Of a stretch of DNA of 64,000 bases, positions 42,146 to 53,334 are shown piece by piece. A program made the translations under genes and the position numbers. Source of the stretch: Hyparrhenia diplandra. Taxonomy: Eukaryota; Streptophyta; Magnoliopsida; Poales; Poaceae. A model generated the notes under the pieces. The model made no database searches and was not told where the DNA came from. It worked only from the letters and a program-made list of their open reading frames with translations. Numbering within the stretch: the first letter of the stretch is position 1; every line of letters begins with the position of its first letter. The DNA lies in NCBI GenBank assembly GCA_015847255.1, contig JADLZK010012241.1, positions 88,302 through 152,301 on the forward strand, given 5' to 3'.

Positions 42146-45100
42146 TAAAGATGTGCATAAAGCCCAGGCCCGTCAGCCCGGCCGCGGTACCGTTTTTGGC
42201 CGGCCCCGCGGCGAGACCGTGCGGGCCGGCCCGGTACCGTGTGGGCCGTGCACAGCCGACCCAAACGCAGCGGGCGGCCGCGGCCGGTTTGCTTTGGCCA
42301 GCTAGCGGCCCGTGAAAGCGAAGGGTCGGCGATGGCGTTGTTCGGCAAGATCCGCGGCAGCGGCGACATGAGGTAAAAGCAGCTCCGTCCATCCGTCTCC
42401 GTGAGGTAGGTCGCCGGTATTGTCCGTCGTTGTCTTGCTCGTTGGTCGTTGCTCTCGGTTGTCACAGGATCAGCGTACTTGCTTGTTGCTCTGGCTGCCT
42501 TGTCCCTGTGTTCTTGCTCTTGTTGCTCGGTTTGTTTGGGATGCGATTTCTTGCTCGTTGCTCGTCGGCGTCGTCATTGTCTAGCTTGTTCCTCTCATTT
42601 GTCCTCTCGGTAGAGACTCGGCGGTCTGAGGGGAACCCATTGCTTCTAGCAGATCCGCGCTCCGCGTGAGGAAGTGGTGCGAGGAGGATGAAGAGACGCG
42701 GGCATGTCGTGGGCGGCGGCGATGATGATGAGGGCGTCGGCATGACCATCAGCGATGAGCTCCGTGAGCTTGGGCGCATCCCGGGCGACCGGGCGACATT
42801 GGAATGGGAGATGATGATGTTCATTTGCGTGGTGGTCGGGGTACTCGTTCTACCCCATACGCTCCCGGTGATGCGGCAACACCTACCTCTTTGTGGCATC
42901 TACTCGCCTAGGCAAAGGCAAGCCTAGGGTTAGCAAGCCGCGGCTCCGGTGTGGGCATTCTTTGATGAAGAGACCGAGAAAGTTGATGGGGAGGATAAGG
43001 TAATTCTTTGTTTGTAAGGCGTGCAAATCTCGTTTGTCCGGTACTTCATGTAATGGAACTGGTCATTTGATTAGGCATAACAAATCATGCAATTCTAAAA
43101 TTGATCAAGCTAATTTGGTACAAACTAGACTTGCTATGAACTCGATGGATCTTTTAGGAATTGGGAGTACAATAGCAATGTTGCTAGGATGGAACTTTCT
43201 TGATTGATTGCTAGGTTGGATTTGCCTATTTCTATTCTTTGATAATAATCTTTGCTTGGGATGAGTACATTCAACGTGCCCACAATCCTAGATACGAAGG
43301 GTTTCTAGATGGTCCACTTCTAGGGACTGAATAAGCTTTTTAATGAACAAATGCAGCATGTTAAGAATGTTATCATGGCTGGTGTGTCTTTGTTTGTTTG
43401 ACATCGATATATGGTGCGGCAATGCTAAGGAAGATTATGTTAGTGTTGTGGCTCACTATGTCTACGATTGAGAAATGAGGAAAACTGTTATTGGTTTCAA
43501 ACTAATGGAGGCCAATCACAAGTGGTGCTAACATTGCGAAAAAAAAAATTATTGATTGTCTTAGAGATTGGGGCCGCAAGATAAGGTAGTATCTGTTACC
43601 CTAGATAATGCATCTGCTAATACCCTTTGCTATGTCAATTTTGACACCTCGACTTGATGGTTACACGGGTTTTGATGTTTCTCCATTAGATCGACGACAT
43701 AAAGCGGTACTATGTTGTGCATCGTATTTGTGTTTGCCATGTTCTTAACTTGGTTGTGAAATCGGCTTGAAAAAAAAATTGCACCTTTGCTTGAGGTTCT
43801 TAGAAGCTGCTATTGTTTTTTAAATTCATCTAATCGGCGCATTGCACGGTTCAAAAAGTCTTGTCAAGCTCAAGGAATGACACCTAGGAAGTTTAATTTG
43901 GACATGGATGTTAGATGGAACTCCACCTTTCTTATGCTTATTCATTTGCCGCCATATAAAAATGTGTTTCTTGTTTTCATCAATTCTAACATTGGCTATC
44001 AACTTATACATGGTCAACATTGGCACCAAGCTAATAAGGTTTTAAGTTCCTTGGACAGTTTTATGAGTCAACATGTGTCCTTTCCGTGTTTATTACCCCA
44101 CTAGTCCTTTAGTATGGCACCACTTGATTGAGATTGCAATGCATTTCCATGAGAATGAAAAAAAGATAGTCTACTTTTCGATGTTATCAAGCCTATGAAG
44201 GCTAAATTTCTTAAGTCTTGGAAGATTGTACCCTATTTGTACTCTTTTGCATTTGTTTTGGATCCAAGAGCTAAACTTAGAGGTTTCTGAGAAAACACTT
44301 GAATTGATGGAACCTTTTGCCAAAACTAGTTATAGTAGTTACTATGATGAAGTTAAAACTGAATTGTATAAACCGTATGACAAGTATGACAAAAGTTTGG
44401 TGCGGCTAGACCATCAAGGACCACCCATCCATCGGACCGATTGGTAAGAGGAAAGCGAGGCATGGGGCAGAATTTTTGGAGGAAACTCATCCTCTTAAGT
44501 AATGCGGATGGTGCATCTCTGTCATCTTACGTATCTCTCGAACTTAGTACTTACCTTGATCTTTGATAATGTTGCGGCAGGTTGATGATAATTTTGATAT
44601 TCTAAAGCGGTGGCATGAGCATAAACTAACCTATCGGTTCTTTCTCTTATGGCTAAAGACATTATGGTCGTTCTGCTTCAACTACCTCTTCTGAGTCTTG
44701 TTTTAGTTTGTTTGGCGGGATAATCGAGGAACGCCGTCGAGCAATGACTCGAGAGACCGTTGAGCTTGGTGGTCTTGGTCAAGGAGGAGCTAGGCGAGGA
44801 AGGGGCACAACATGGAGCAGAGGACAAGGGCTTGGAAGAATACTATGAGAACAACTTTTTTGATGATGATGGCCCAGGGATGAAAGAGTTGGTTCCACCT
44901 AATGGTAAGTAATTGTTGCTTGACTGATCTACTTGTGACTGGCTGGTGTAGTCTTGGTGATATATTTGTGCTTGGTGTAGTCTTGGAGATGGAACTACTT
45001 AATGCTTGTCACTTGACTGTTGGTCTTTGGAGATGGAAGACTGTTCTTGTCTTGACTCTGGTAAGTCACTTGTACTCTTGTTAATGGAGCCGTGAGTTGA

Positions 45101-45926
45101 GAACTTGAGACTGTTGTAGTGGATTTGTTATTCTTGTGTCTATTATGTAGTCCTCGATTGAATCTTTGGTCTTTGGATATGAAGACTTCTTTGGCTTGCT
45201 CATGTGAACTTGTTTTCCTATTATGTAGTCTTCTTTGTTTGCTAGCTCTTGAGCTGGAGATTTGCAAAAGTCTTGTGAGTTGAGAGTGACTGTTAAGAGC
45301 TGTTGGTACTCTTTTTTGTTGAGAGTTGAGAGCCCGAAAGTGAGAGTTCGGTCTGTTTTGTAATAACTCAAATACGTTTGATCTTATTTTATGAATGAAC
45401 ATGAAACTTGAGACCGTGAAGCCGTACTCTTTTCCTTCCCGGGGTTTTATCTCACGAGGTGTGAGTTTTAATTACCCAGGAAGGTTTTTAATGAGGCGGC
45501 ATTGCACTCTCAGTCTCAAGTTTCTTTACCTTTAAATGTTTGTCACTCTTCTGTTCTGGTAATCTGAGGTGAATGTGATCAGTTGTGATGAATGTTAATG
45601 TACCTTTTTAAAATCTATATCAATTTACGATTAGACATACTATTTTCTGCTGAATGTTAATGTGATTTTCAAATTCTATATCAAATTCGATCAAATAGAT
45701 TGTTTTTTGTACAAAACGTGCTTCGGGCGGCCTGGTGTAACCTTGGGGCATGCTATTTGGGCGGCCGGCACGAAAGTGGGCCACCGTGCCGTGCACAGGC
45801 GACCCGGGGGCACGATACCGCAGGTGTGGCACGGCCCGGTGGCCCGTGGGCCTCATAGGCCCGTGCCTCAACGGGCGCTTTACGGGCCGGGCCCGGGCCG
45901 TGCGGGCGGCCCGATGCACATCTTTA
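42146..45926 (+). mobile_element. hAT DNA transposon, degenerate, autonomous-type
   Basis: A 3.8-kb element has inverted ends TAAAGATGTGCA and TGCACATCTTTA, each followed inward by about 200 bp of GC-rich subterminal repeats (GGCCCG/CGGGCC words), typical of hAT elements. It holds plus-strand transposase remnants. The 8-bp target duplication is not clear (flanks GTAGCTAC / GCCATGGC), so the exact ends could be off by a base or two. Confidence 0.8.
42688..44860 (+). pseudogene. hAT transposase remnant (BED finger to dimerisation domain)
   Basis: Motifs follow family order in changing frames: a BED zinc finger (FVCKACKSRLSG at about 43007 and GHLIRHNKSC at 43061), a core segment VVHRICVCHVLNLVVKSA (about 43715), then FNLDMDVRWNSTFLML (43888), FAFVLDPRAKLRGF (about 44247), the C-terminal dimerisation signature FDILKRWHEHKLTY (about 44595) and EERRRAMTRETVEL (about 44728). 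Stops and frameshifts are frequent, so no active transposase is made. hAT transposases cut and rejoin DNA with 8-bp target duplications. Confidence 0.8.
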
Positions 45927-46071
45927 GCCATGGCCAACAAGGTTGCAGCTGCCCTACGCACATAGATGTATACTGCCAGTACGTAGTGGTTAATTATCTT
46001 TAGATGAGCAGACGAGAACCAGGCTATAAATCGCGATGCCCGGCGCAACGCTGCGGACATGTCTTGCTAGT

Positions 46072-46693
46072 TTATAATAAAGTGAATAAAAAAAAAAGCA
46101 AGAAACACAAACTAAGTCACAAAGTGACATTGTGGTGTAGTACGTGTGTAAGATGAAATTTTGGCATTATTTTAATGCCAATTAAGCAATATTGCAGCGT
46201 TATTAGATGGAATAAAATAATTCAGTCAAGACTTGTTCAAACAAGTATTTTACTTGTGGCTTAATATTTCAAAGCCCACACAAAATTAGCTACTATTAGA
46301 GGTGGCCATATATTTTGGCCCATGATTATTTATGGGGCATATACACGTACAAGCAAAGCCATCATGTTCTCAGTTGGCTAAATAAAATACATAATTTATT
46401 AAAACGGCCAGCTAGTTTGCATGTATGGCCGGGCTAGCAAATATATACACGTATATATGCCGTACGTGTAGAGATACAAGCAAAGCCATCATGCTCTCGG
46501 TTGGAATCTTAGAGAAGATCTTGCCGGTTAATTGAAACGGTTATACACCGGAGTTAATGCTATTTGTTGGGATCGTTATCTACTATATGTTTTGCTTGGC
46601 CAAGGGGTTGACGTCTGGTCTTGACCCCTATATATCGCTGGGAGGCCGAGGCACATTACGCGGCATATTGATCAGATCATCGTGCAAGGGCAT
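46072..46693. other. AT-rich spacer with a repeated phrase
   Basis: ACAAGCAAAGCCATCATG-TCTC-GTTGG occurs at about 46350 and 46473 within otherwise AT-rich DNA. No gene is supported. The open frame beginning at 46557 leads into the 102-bp repeats. Confidence 0.5.
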
Positions 46694-46897
46694 GCATAAG
46701 CCAAAGCCCTGCAATACAGCTGCCCTCTCGCCGGAACCCACTCGCCAACGCCTGCCGTGCAGTAGGCCATCGCCGGCAGCAAAGCTCGCCAAGCCGCATA
46801 AGCCAAAGCCCTGCAATACAGCTGCCCTCTCGTCGGAACCCACTCGCCAACGCCTGCCGTGCAGTAGGCCATCGCCGGCAGCAAAGCTCGCCAAGCC
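46694..46897 (+). repeat. 102-bp tandem duplication, in frame
   Basis: Copies 46694-46795 and 46796-46897 differ at about one base (CTCGCCGG / CTCGTCGG). 102 is a multiple of three, so the open plus frame (46557-46997) repeats a 34-residue Pro/Ala/Arg-rich unit containing KPCNTAALS and PTRQRLPCSRPSPAAKLAKP. Whether it is translated is unknown. Confidence 0.9.
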
Positions 46898-46971
46898 GCC
46901 CGCACCGTCGTGTATTCAGGCACCATCAGCAATCATCTTCACCGTCGACGAGATGCCCACACCTGTGGTGA

Positions 46972-47087
46972 GCTATTTATTATATTTATATATTTAGATC
47001 TAGATGTCGTTTGTTTCCTGCATGGTGTGGCTATTTATTATATTTATATATTTAGATCTAGATGTCGTTTGTTTCCTGCATGGTGTG
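46972..47087 (+). repeat. 58-bp perfect tandem duplication
   Basis: GCTATTTATTATATTTATAT...GCATGGTGTG is present twice back to back (46972-47029, 47030-47087) with no difference visible. Confidence 0.9.
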
Positions 47088-48910
47088 TAGGTACAGATGC
47101 AGAGATGTTTTGGTCATCATCTAGATGGGCAGTACACCGGCGGTCAAAGTGAGGTACGGGCAGCACGCACGGCAGCCCAACAAATCGGCGGCCATCTTCA
47201 AGATGATGTTCTAGCCACGATGACATTGGCCCCTAAATCCATCTACGATGACGACGCCTCGAAGAGCAAGCAGCAAGATCGCCAAGATCAGTACGACCAG
47301 CAAGATGCCGGCAAAGTAGATGCAGCCCGAGTATTTGGCGTGCTCAGCAGCAGCCCGGCAATACAAGGAGGCAGATCGGTTTCTATGATTGATAAGCTCG
47401 TGAACTGTGGTCCTCACCAACATACCACCTCCAGCCATCTTCATCTCGCCCGGCGTCCAGTGGCGAGCGCGGCATAAGCAACAGCAGCCCGGTCAGTGGC
47501 ACATTGACGGCCACGACGATGAGCATCTCGAACTCCGGCCAGCGGCACATGGACGGCCAGCATCTTCAACTCCAGTGCGGCGCAAGCAGGCCGATGTGCA
47601 TAAGCATTCAAGCGATGGCGCCCACGACATCAACATATACCCGGCAGCCCATGGCATCCCGGCGAGAGCACTGCGGCAGCAAGATCAGCACAAGCAAAGA
47701 TATAGACATGCAGCCCAATCATTCGGAGCACGTGTTCAGTAGCAGCCCGGCGTGGAGGCAGATCAGCTTCTAAGATCGATAAGCAGTACGTGACCAAGAT
47801 AATAGCAGCCCGACGGCGATTAACATCATCAGTGGTCCGGTGGCTTGATGATTGTCAACGTTGACCCGGCGGCCGGCAGCTCGACGACGACGTACATTCA
47901 TCAGCATGCAACGTTCCGGCGGCTCGACGACGACGTACATTCTCTGCATACAACGTGCACATGCAGGAGGCAATTGTGGTGGCAGTCCCAGCATTGGTGC
48001 AACTCTACGTATGATCCATGATTAGCAGATATATGGCCCATCATCAATTATTTTGGCGGCCCATGATTCAATGTGTGAAGCTTTCCAATGCTAATCGTGA
48101 GTTGAAGCAAAGCCTCCAGATTAACCGGGCTGAAGCAAGAATATCAAGTTTCGGGCTGTTGAAAATTGAACTTGTTGATCATCGATACCCGGCCTCTTCA
48201 CCTGAATAAATGTCGTGGCGCAATGCACGGTCGAACGAATAAACCGTGGCGCAATGCACGGATTATTGTCGTGGCGCAATGCACGACCTATGCGGGCATA
48301 GTCTACTTGCTCGCTAATTTTATCAAATATTTACATTGACGCTGAGCATGCGTGTCTCGAAGCTTACTGGCGGAGAAATCTCACGGTATTATATGAGCAC
48401 AAGTCTCACATCCACATACCATCTTCCGCACCGCCAAGGCCCGATGATCCATATGAAGTCATCCTACTTCCCGGGCCCGGCGAGGTGGGGCGTTTTCCTT
48501 TTGCGACCGGCGCAGGCGGAAATATCGCTAGCGGCCGGCGAGGCGAACATCTTGACTTCACTATGGGATCCGCATGGCGAGGCGGATACCCTTTGCTAGA
48601 GACCGGCCGAGGCTCTAGCACCGTTTTCATTTTACTTGTGCTTATGCATATACTTTGGAGACAACTCGCATATATTTGGAGGCGACAATGGCGACCATCG
48701 GCATAGCTTAATCGGAGGTGTTCTACGGTCCGCATTAACCGTGGATGTAATTCAACGCGGCCTTTAGAGGCCCGGGAACGAAGACTACACAATCCTCGAT
48801 TGTCGGATGGAGCTCGGCGCAAATATATATATGTGGGAAATTGTACTTTGTAATTCTCTCGAAGAATGAATAAAGTGATGTTTCCTGAATTTGTGTTATT
48901 TGTGTATTGT
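47088..48910. other. Repeat-like, CG- and GC-rich non-coding region
   Basis: Contains reiterated words such as CAGCCCGGC, GGCGGCTCGACGACGACGTACATTC (47874 and 47924 areas) and CCAGTGGC. The 48400-48900 part (CGGCGAGGCG, TTTGGAGGCGACAATGGCGA, ending GAATAAAGTGATG) looks like the end of a retroelement transcript. No gag, pol or host protein motif is found. It may be the body of a larger transposon. Confidence 0.4.
48214..48285 (+). repeat. Triplicated CGTGGCGCAATGCACG
   Basis: The 16-17-base word occurs at 48214, 48245 and 48270 with 14- and 8-base spacers. Similar words precede Helitron 3' ends, and CGGGCATAGTCTACT follows at 48293, but no canonical CTAGT hairpin end is present. Confidence 0.7.
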
Positions 48911-49391
48911 TTGCACATTTACATTATTTTGTATACGAATGTATGCGGCGCGCCAAGCGCTTATTTTAGCACTAGCTAGTACGATCCGTGAAAGACAGAG
49001 AGATCCGCCCATAGTGATTTTTCTGGTGAAACAACGTGGTAAGTGACAATTCACGTGCGAATCCTCTATCACAGGTTCCTCGATGGATTTGGACCCTCGA
49101 GAATATTCTATTTTCCGGTAATGAAAGAGTGTCGAGAAATACAACTCTTTTGTAAATTGTAATAATATAATCAAGTTTGTGCGTACCTTTTTACACAACC
49201 TATGTAATAGACAACCACTTCAAAATACAACTCTTGTAGTATAATCCGAGTTTGTATATATTAACGTGGTCACGTCACGTGGACCTACGGGACTTGCATA
49301 CATATATGGTCTTCCAATGTTTTACGCATCCACAATTAATACGCGAGCAATTGAGGTCGAACAATCGACGACGACTAAGTCGACAAAGGAG

Positions 49392-49480
49392 AAGCTGGGG
49401 TCGACTCTGACGATGAAGCTGGGGGTCGACGACTCTGACGATGAAGCTGGGGGTCGACGACTCTGACGATGAAGCTGCCG
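49392..49480 (+). repeat. 28-bp tandem repeat
   Basis: GATGAAGCTGGGGGTCGACGACTCTGAC occurs at 49413-49440 and 49441-49468, with a shorter version before (49392-49412) and a partial unit after. A 28-base unit cycles through frames, giving VDDSDDEA in the later frame. Confidence 0.85.
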
Positions 49481-49489
49481 ATCTCGTGG

Positions 49490-49990
49490 CGTCGGACGGG
49501 ACGTCGACAATGACTGTGGTGGACGCCGCCGCCTTGGACTGCGACGTCTGCAACCCCTCCCGCTCAAGGCCCCATCTCCCAGGTATTAATGTCCAAAACA
49601 ACATAAATTTACAGATTTGTGGGATAAAGCAGCTCCTGGCCAGTGGCCACCACCGGCAACACAAGGTGCGATGTTTGCCGTGTTGACTTAGCTGAACGTG
49701 CCTACATCAGGAGCCGCAGCCTGGAGCGCATTGTCGAGTCCGTCCGTGTGCCGTGCCCTAACGCCGCCCATGGCTGCACCGCTAGGATGACCTAGCTACT
49801 ATGACCGGAGCAGCCATCGCCGGGCGTGTCCACACGCACGGTACATCTGCTCCGGCGATGGGTGTAGCTTCATCGGCTCGGCGGGAGCGCTTCTGGATCA
49901 CGTAGCCGGCGTCCATGCCAACAAGGTGGTCATGCAGCACTTCCGGACGGAGGAACTAACCAGGTTGATGGAAGGCTGAAGCTGGTCATG
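49490..49990 (+). pseudogene. SINA-like E3 ubiquitin ligase pseudogene
   Basis: Fragments of a SINA/SIAH-type RING-plus-zinc-finger protein follow in order. The RING start (VDAAALDCDVCNP, about 49520) is followed by an intron-like gap (GTATTAATG at about 49580). Then come ERIVESVRVPCPNAAHGCTA (about 49712), YYDRSSHRRACPHA (about 49797), DGCSFIGSAGALLDHVAGVH (about 49857) and no convincing substrate-binding domain. The frame breaks at GACCTAGC (about 49788), where the expected YYDR segment lies out of frame. SINA proteins ubiquitinate targets, so this piece has no working RING or C-terminus. It lies just 5' of the PPR gene. Confidence 0.75.
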
Positions 49991-50490
49991 GACGCAGCTG
50001 ACATCGGGACGATCCCAAGGACATCGAGCTCATTATGGTGCAGGTCAACGCCGCTTTCTCTATTGTTCTAAACAATAAAAATAAAAATTTAAAAAGCTTG
50101 ACGTACGTGTTGTACGTCTGGGTGAAGTTTAAGGCGGCAGTTGTTGACGCTGGCTGCCAACATTTTTTGAACAGAATCATGCCAATTATATGCATTGGTC
50201 TTTAATTAGACCTACGCACTTGCCGCGCGTGCTGGTATTGTCACGATTGGATGTTATTACCTCGTGTACGATTCATTGGTGGGACAATGTGGTACTAAAC
50301 AAACGGAAAAGGATAGATAGCCTTCTGTTTGGGATGAAAGTAACAGGCCCAATATTTATATTGCAGTGTTACTCCCTCAATTAGGGCCTGCACTGAAACC
50401 ATGGCCCAAATCGAATAGCATTATCTTCGAACGCGCTTCTACAATTCACGGCCCCTTCCGCATTCGAACGCTTCACCTCACCTGCGCGCC

Positions 50491-52452
50491 ATGTGTTCGA
50501 TCAAATGCCGCCTCCTCCTCCGGCGCCTTCTCGGCCCCGCACCCCTCCTTCTCCGCGGCGGCGGCGAGCGCAAGCCTCCCACGGAAGAAGAACCATGCGG
50601 GGGATCCTCCTCACGGGGCGGGTCCGCCTCGCGCGCCGCCGGGACACCGGGGACGCGGCGAGAGCTGCCCACGACCACGAGGCGGCCGTCAGGCGGCTGG
50701 CCGCGGCGGGCGACGTGGACGGCGTGCAGCTGGCGCTGCAGGAGATGCGGCTGAGGGGCGTCCCGTGCACCGAGGGCGCCGTCGTCGCCGCCGTCGGCGC
50801 CTTCGCCCGCGCGGGCGCGCCCGACCGCGCGCTCAAGACGTTCTACCGCGCGGTGCACGACCTGGGCTGCGCGCGCCCCACCGAGCCGAGGCTCTACAAC
50901 CACCTCATCGACGCGCTGCTGCGGGAGAACATGGTGGGTGCCGTCGTGATGGTGTACGACAACATGAGGAAAGATGGCGTTCAGCCCAACGTGTTCACCT
51001 ACAACCTGCTTGTTAAGGCGCTGTGTCAGAACCACCGGGTCGGGGCCGCGCGTAAGATGCTCGACGAAATGGCCAGGAAGGGGTGTCCCCGGACGGCGTG
51101 ACCCCACGGCACCATTGTCTCCGCGCTGTGTAAGCTTGGCAGGGTGGACGAGGCCACTGAGGTGCTGGCTGCGGCGCCTGCCTGTGGCCGCCTCCTACAA
51201 TGCCGTTGTTCTAGCTCTCTGCGGAGAGTTCAGGATGCAGGAGGCGTTTGCAGTTGTTGAAGATATGGTGGGGAGAGGATTGCAGCCTAATGTCATCACG
51301 TACACTACTATAGTCGGCAGCGTTCTGTAAGGCTGGGGAGCTGAGGATGGCGTGTGCCGTTCTGGCAAGGATGGTGATCACAGGATGTACTCCAAATGTT
51401 GCAACATTCACTGCATTGGTCAAAAGGACTATTCGATGATGGAAGGGTTCATGATCGCTAGACATGTGGAAGTGGATGGTGGCTGAAGGATGGGCACCGT
51501 CAGCGGTTTCATATAATGTTCTGATTCGTGGTCTTTGCAGCGTTGGTGACCTCAAGGGAGCATCATCTGTACTCAACGACATGGAGCAACATGGCTGCTT
51601 TCCTAATACGAGGACCTACTCCACTCTTATTGATGGTTTCTCCAAAGCCGGGGACCTAGATGGTGCCATATCAATATGGAATGACATGACAAGATCTGGC
51701 TGCAAGCCAAACGTTGTTGTTTACACAAACATGGTGGATGTGTTTTTGCAAGAAGCTGATGTTTAATCAGGCAGAGAGTCTTATTGATAAGATGCTACTA
51801 GAAAACTGTCCTCCCAACACAGTGACATTCAACACGCTGATCAGAAGTCTATGCAACTGCAGAAGAGTTGGGAGGGCTCTTGATGTGTCCCACGAGATGA
51901 GAAGGCATGGTTGCCCGCCAAATGGTAGAACCTATAATGAGTTGCTCCATGGTCTCTTTAGGGAGGGAAACTATGGAGACGCTCTTCAAATGCTCATCGA
52001 GATGCAAAACCATGGTATTGAGTTGAGTTTAGTGACATATAACACTGTAGTAAGTGGTCTATGTCAAATGAGAATGAGCAGAGAAGCCATGGTTTTTGTG
52101 GGGAGGATGATAGTTCGAGGAATTCAACCAGATGCATTCACTTTCACTGCGATAATTCATGCTTATTGCAAGGAAGGGAAGTCAGAATGGCCGCTTGGAT
52201 GTTAGGTGCAATGAATGTAGTAAATTGCCGCCGTAACACATTAGTGTACACTATACTAATGGCAGAGCTTTGCAATCAAGATAAGCTTGTAGATGCCATG
52301 GTGTACCTACTAAAGATGTTATATGAAGGTATATATCCAAATAAAGTGACATGGAACGTTTTTGGTCCGTGGAGTTTTTTAGAAACCTTGGCTGCATTGG
52401 ACCAAGTGACTTCATCCAACATATTACCATGGACTTACCAGATGGGACCTGA
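50491..52452 (+). CDS. P-class pentatricopeptide repeat protein (At3g48810-like)
   Basis: A single exon of about 650 codons ends in TGA at 52450. P-class PPR proteins bind organelle RNA, one base per 35-residue repeat. The start MCSIKCRLLLRRLLGPAP has Arg/Leu-rich mitochondrial-presequence character. About 13-15 repeats follow, for example YNHLIDALLRENMVGAVVMV, FTYNLLVKALCQNHRVGAAR, YTTIV, VSYNVLIRGLCSVGDLKGAS, RTYSTLIDGFSKAGDLDGAI, VTFNTLIRSLCNCRRVGRAL, RTYNELLHGLFREGNYGDAL, VTYNTVVSGLCQMRMSREAM and FTFTAIIHAYCKEGK; the end reads LGCIGPSDFIQHI. The resemblance to At3g48810 is from memory. At least seven single-base breaks shift the frame (near 50600, 51083, 51103, 51172, 51325, 51415, 51755, 52190, 52355). 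No E, DYW or other editing domain. Convergent with the LACS gene. Confidence 0.88.
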
Positions 52453-53334
52453 GGTTCAATATTGTGGTTCTTTGGCTTCCCAATGAAGGCAAAGTTGACA
52501 AGCAACAGAATCTCTCAGATCGTTGTTGCTGCATTAAGTAATTTATCTGTAAGGTATGTTATATTCTGTAATGTTAGCATTCCTTTGTCATCAGTGATCA
52601 GATGAGTCCAGGTCATCCAGCTGGCCTTGGGGTCTCATTTTAGGAGGTATCAGTCAAAGCTGTAGACTCTGCTTCATCTTTCCTTGGGTTTGCACTGTTA
52701 ATTATTAATATTGCCTGAGAATATTTTTTTGGAAAATTTCACAAATAGTGTTTAATGTTTTCCATTGCTATGTTCTCTGCTGATGTCATTAGGACCTGAC
52801 CTTACACTCTTACTAGTGAACTGTCTGGAACACTTTTTTTTTCTAAAATATAATTACTACTGGATCTGTACCCTCCTTTTGTTTTGTTTACATACAGAAT
52901 TAACGATGCAGAGAAAAATGCTTTTGGACACATTGCTTTCGTATAAATCTGACCATTAGCCAGATGACTAGGAAGGTGACACCTATCACTCACACGGGCT
53001 ATAAGGTTTGGCTTGAGGTTGATGCTAAGTGCCTAGGCAGTAGGCACTCAACTAGTAGGCTACACTTTTTTGAACAGTGGGGGTGAACGGATCAATGTTT
53101 TGAAAACACAAAACAGGAACGATGCTCGTTCAGTTTGCCATCTTGTTGGTGATGACCTTCACTCATTAGAACTAGTTGAAATTTGAGAATCATCTGATTA
53201 CTAATAGACAAATCAAAGGGTCAATATACATTTTATTGCTTACATATAGCCCTGAGTGCTTGCTTCTCAACATTAAATGCGAAATTTACAACGGTGTTTT
53301 CCTTTTCAGCTTTGATCAAATAGGGCACATCTCT
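52453..53334. other. Convergent intergenic region, PPR / LACS
   Basis: Holds the 3' untranslated regions of both genes. AT-rich with a T-run at 52833. No additional gene is supported. Confidence 0.6.

Larger units (their letters stand above)
41842..46071 (+). mobile_element. Non-autonomous Helitron containing a nested hAT element
   Basis: The 5' end CCTACTAATAAAG follows an A. The 3' end CTAGT (46067-46071) precedes a T and has a CGCA-ACGC-TGCG hairpin about 11 bases upstream, as Helitrons do. Removing the nested hAT element (42146-45926) leaves about 450 bp with no Rep/helicase, so it depends on other elements. No target duplication is expected. Confidence 0.65.

Noticed and set aside
42042..42465. 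Minus-strand frames of 106-116 codons
   Set aside because: They span the GC-rich subterminal repeats of the hAT element and the Helitron/hAT junction.
48214..48285. CRISPR-like array
   Set aside because: Only three short words with unequal 8-14-base spacers in plant nuclear DNA; no array logic or cas genes.
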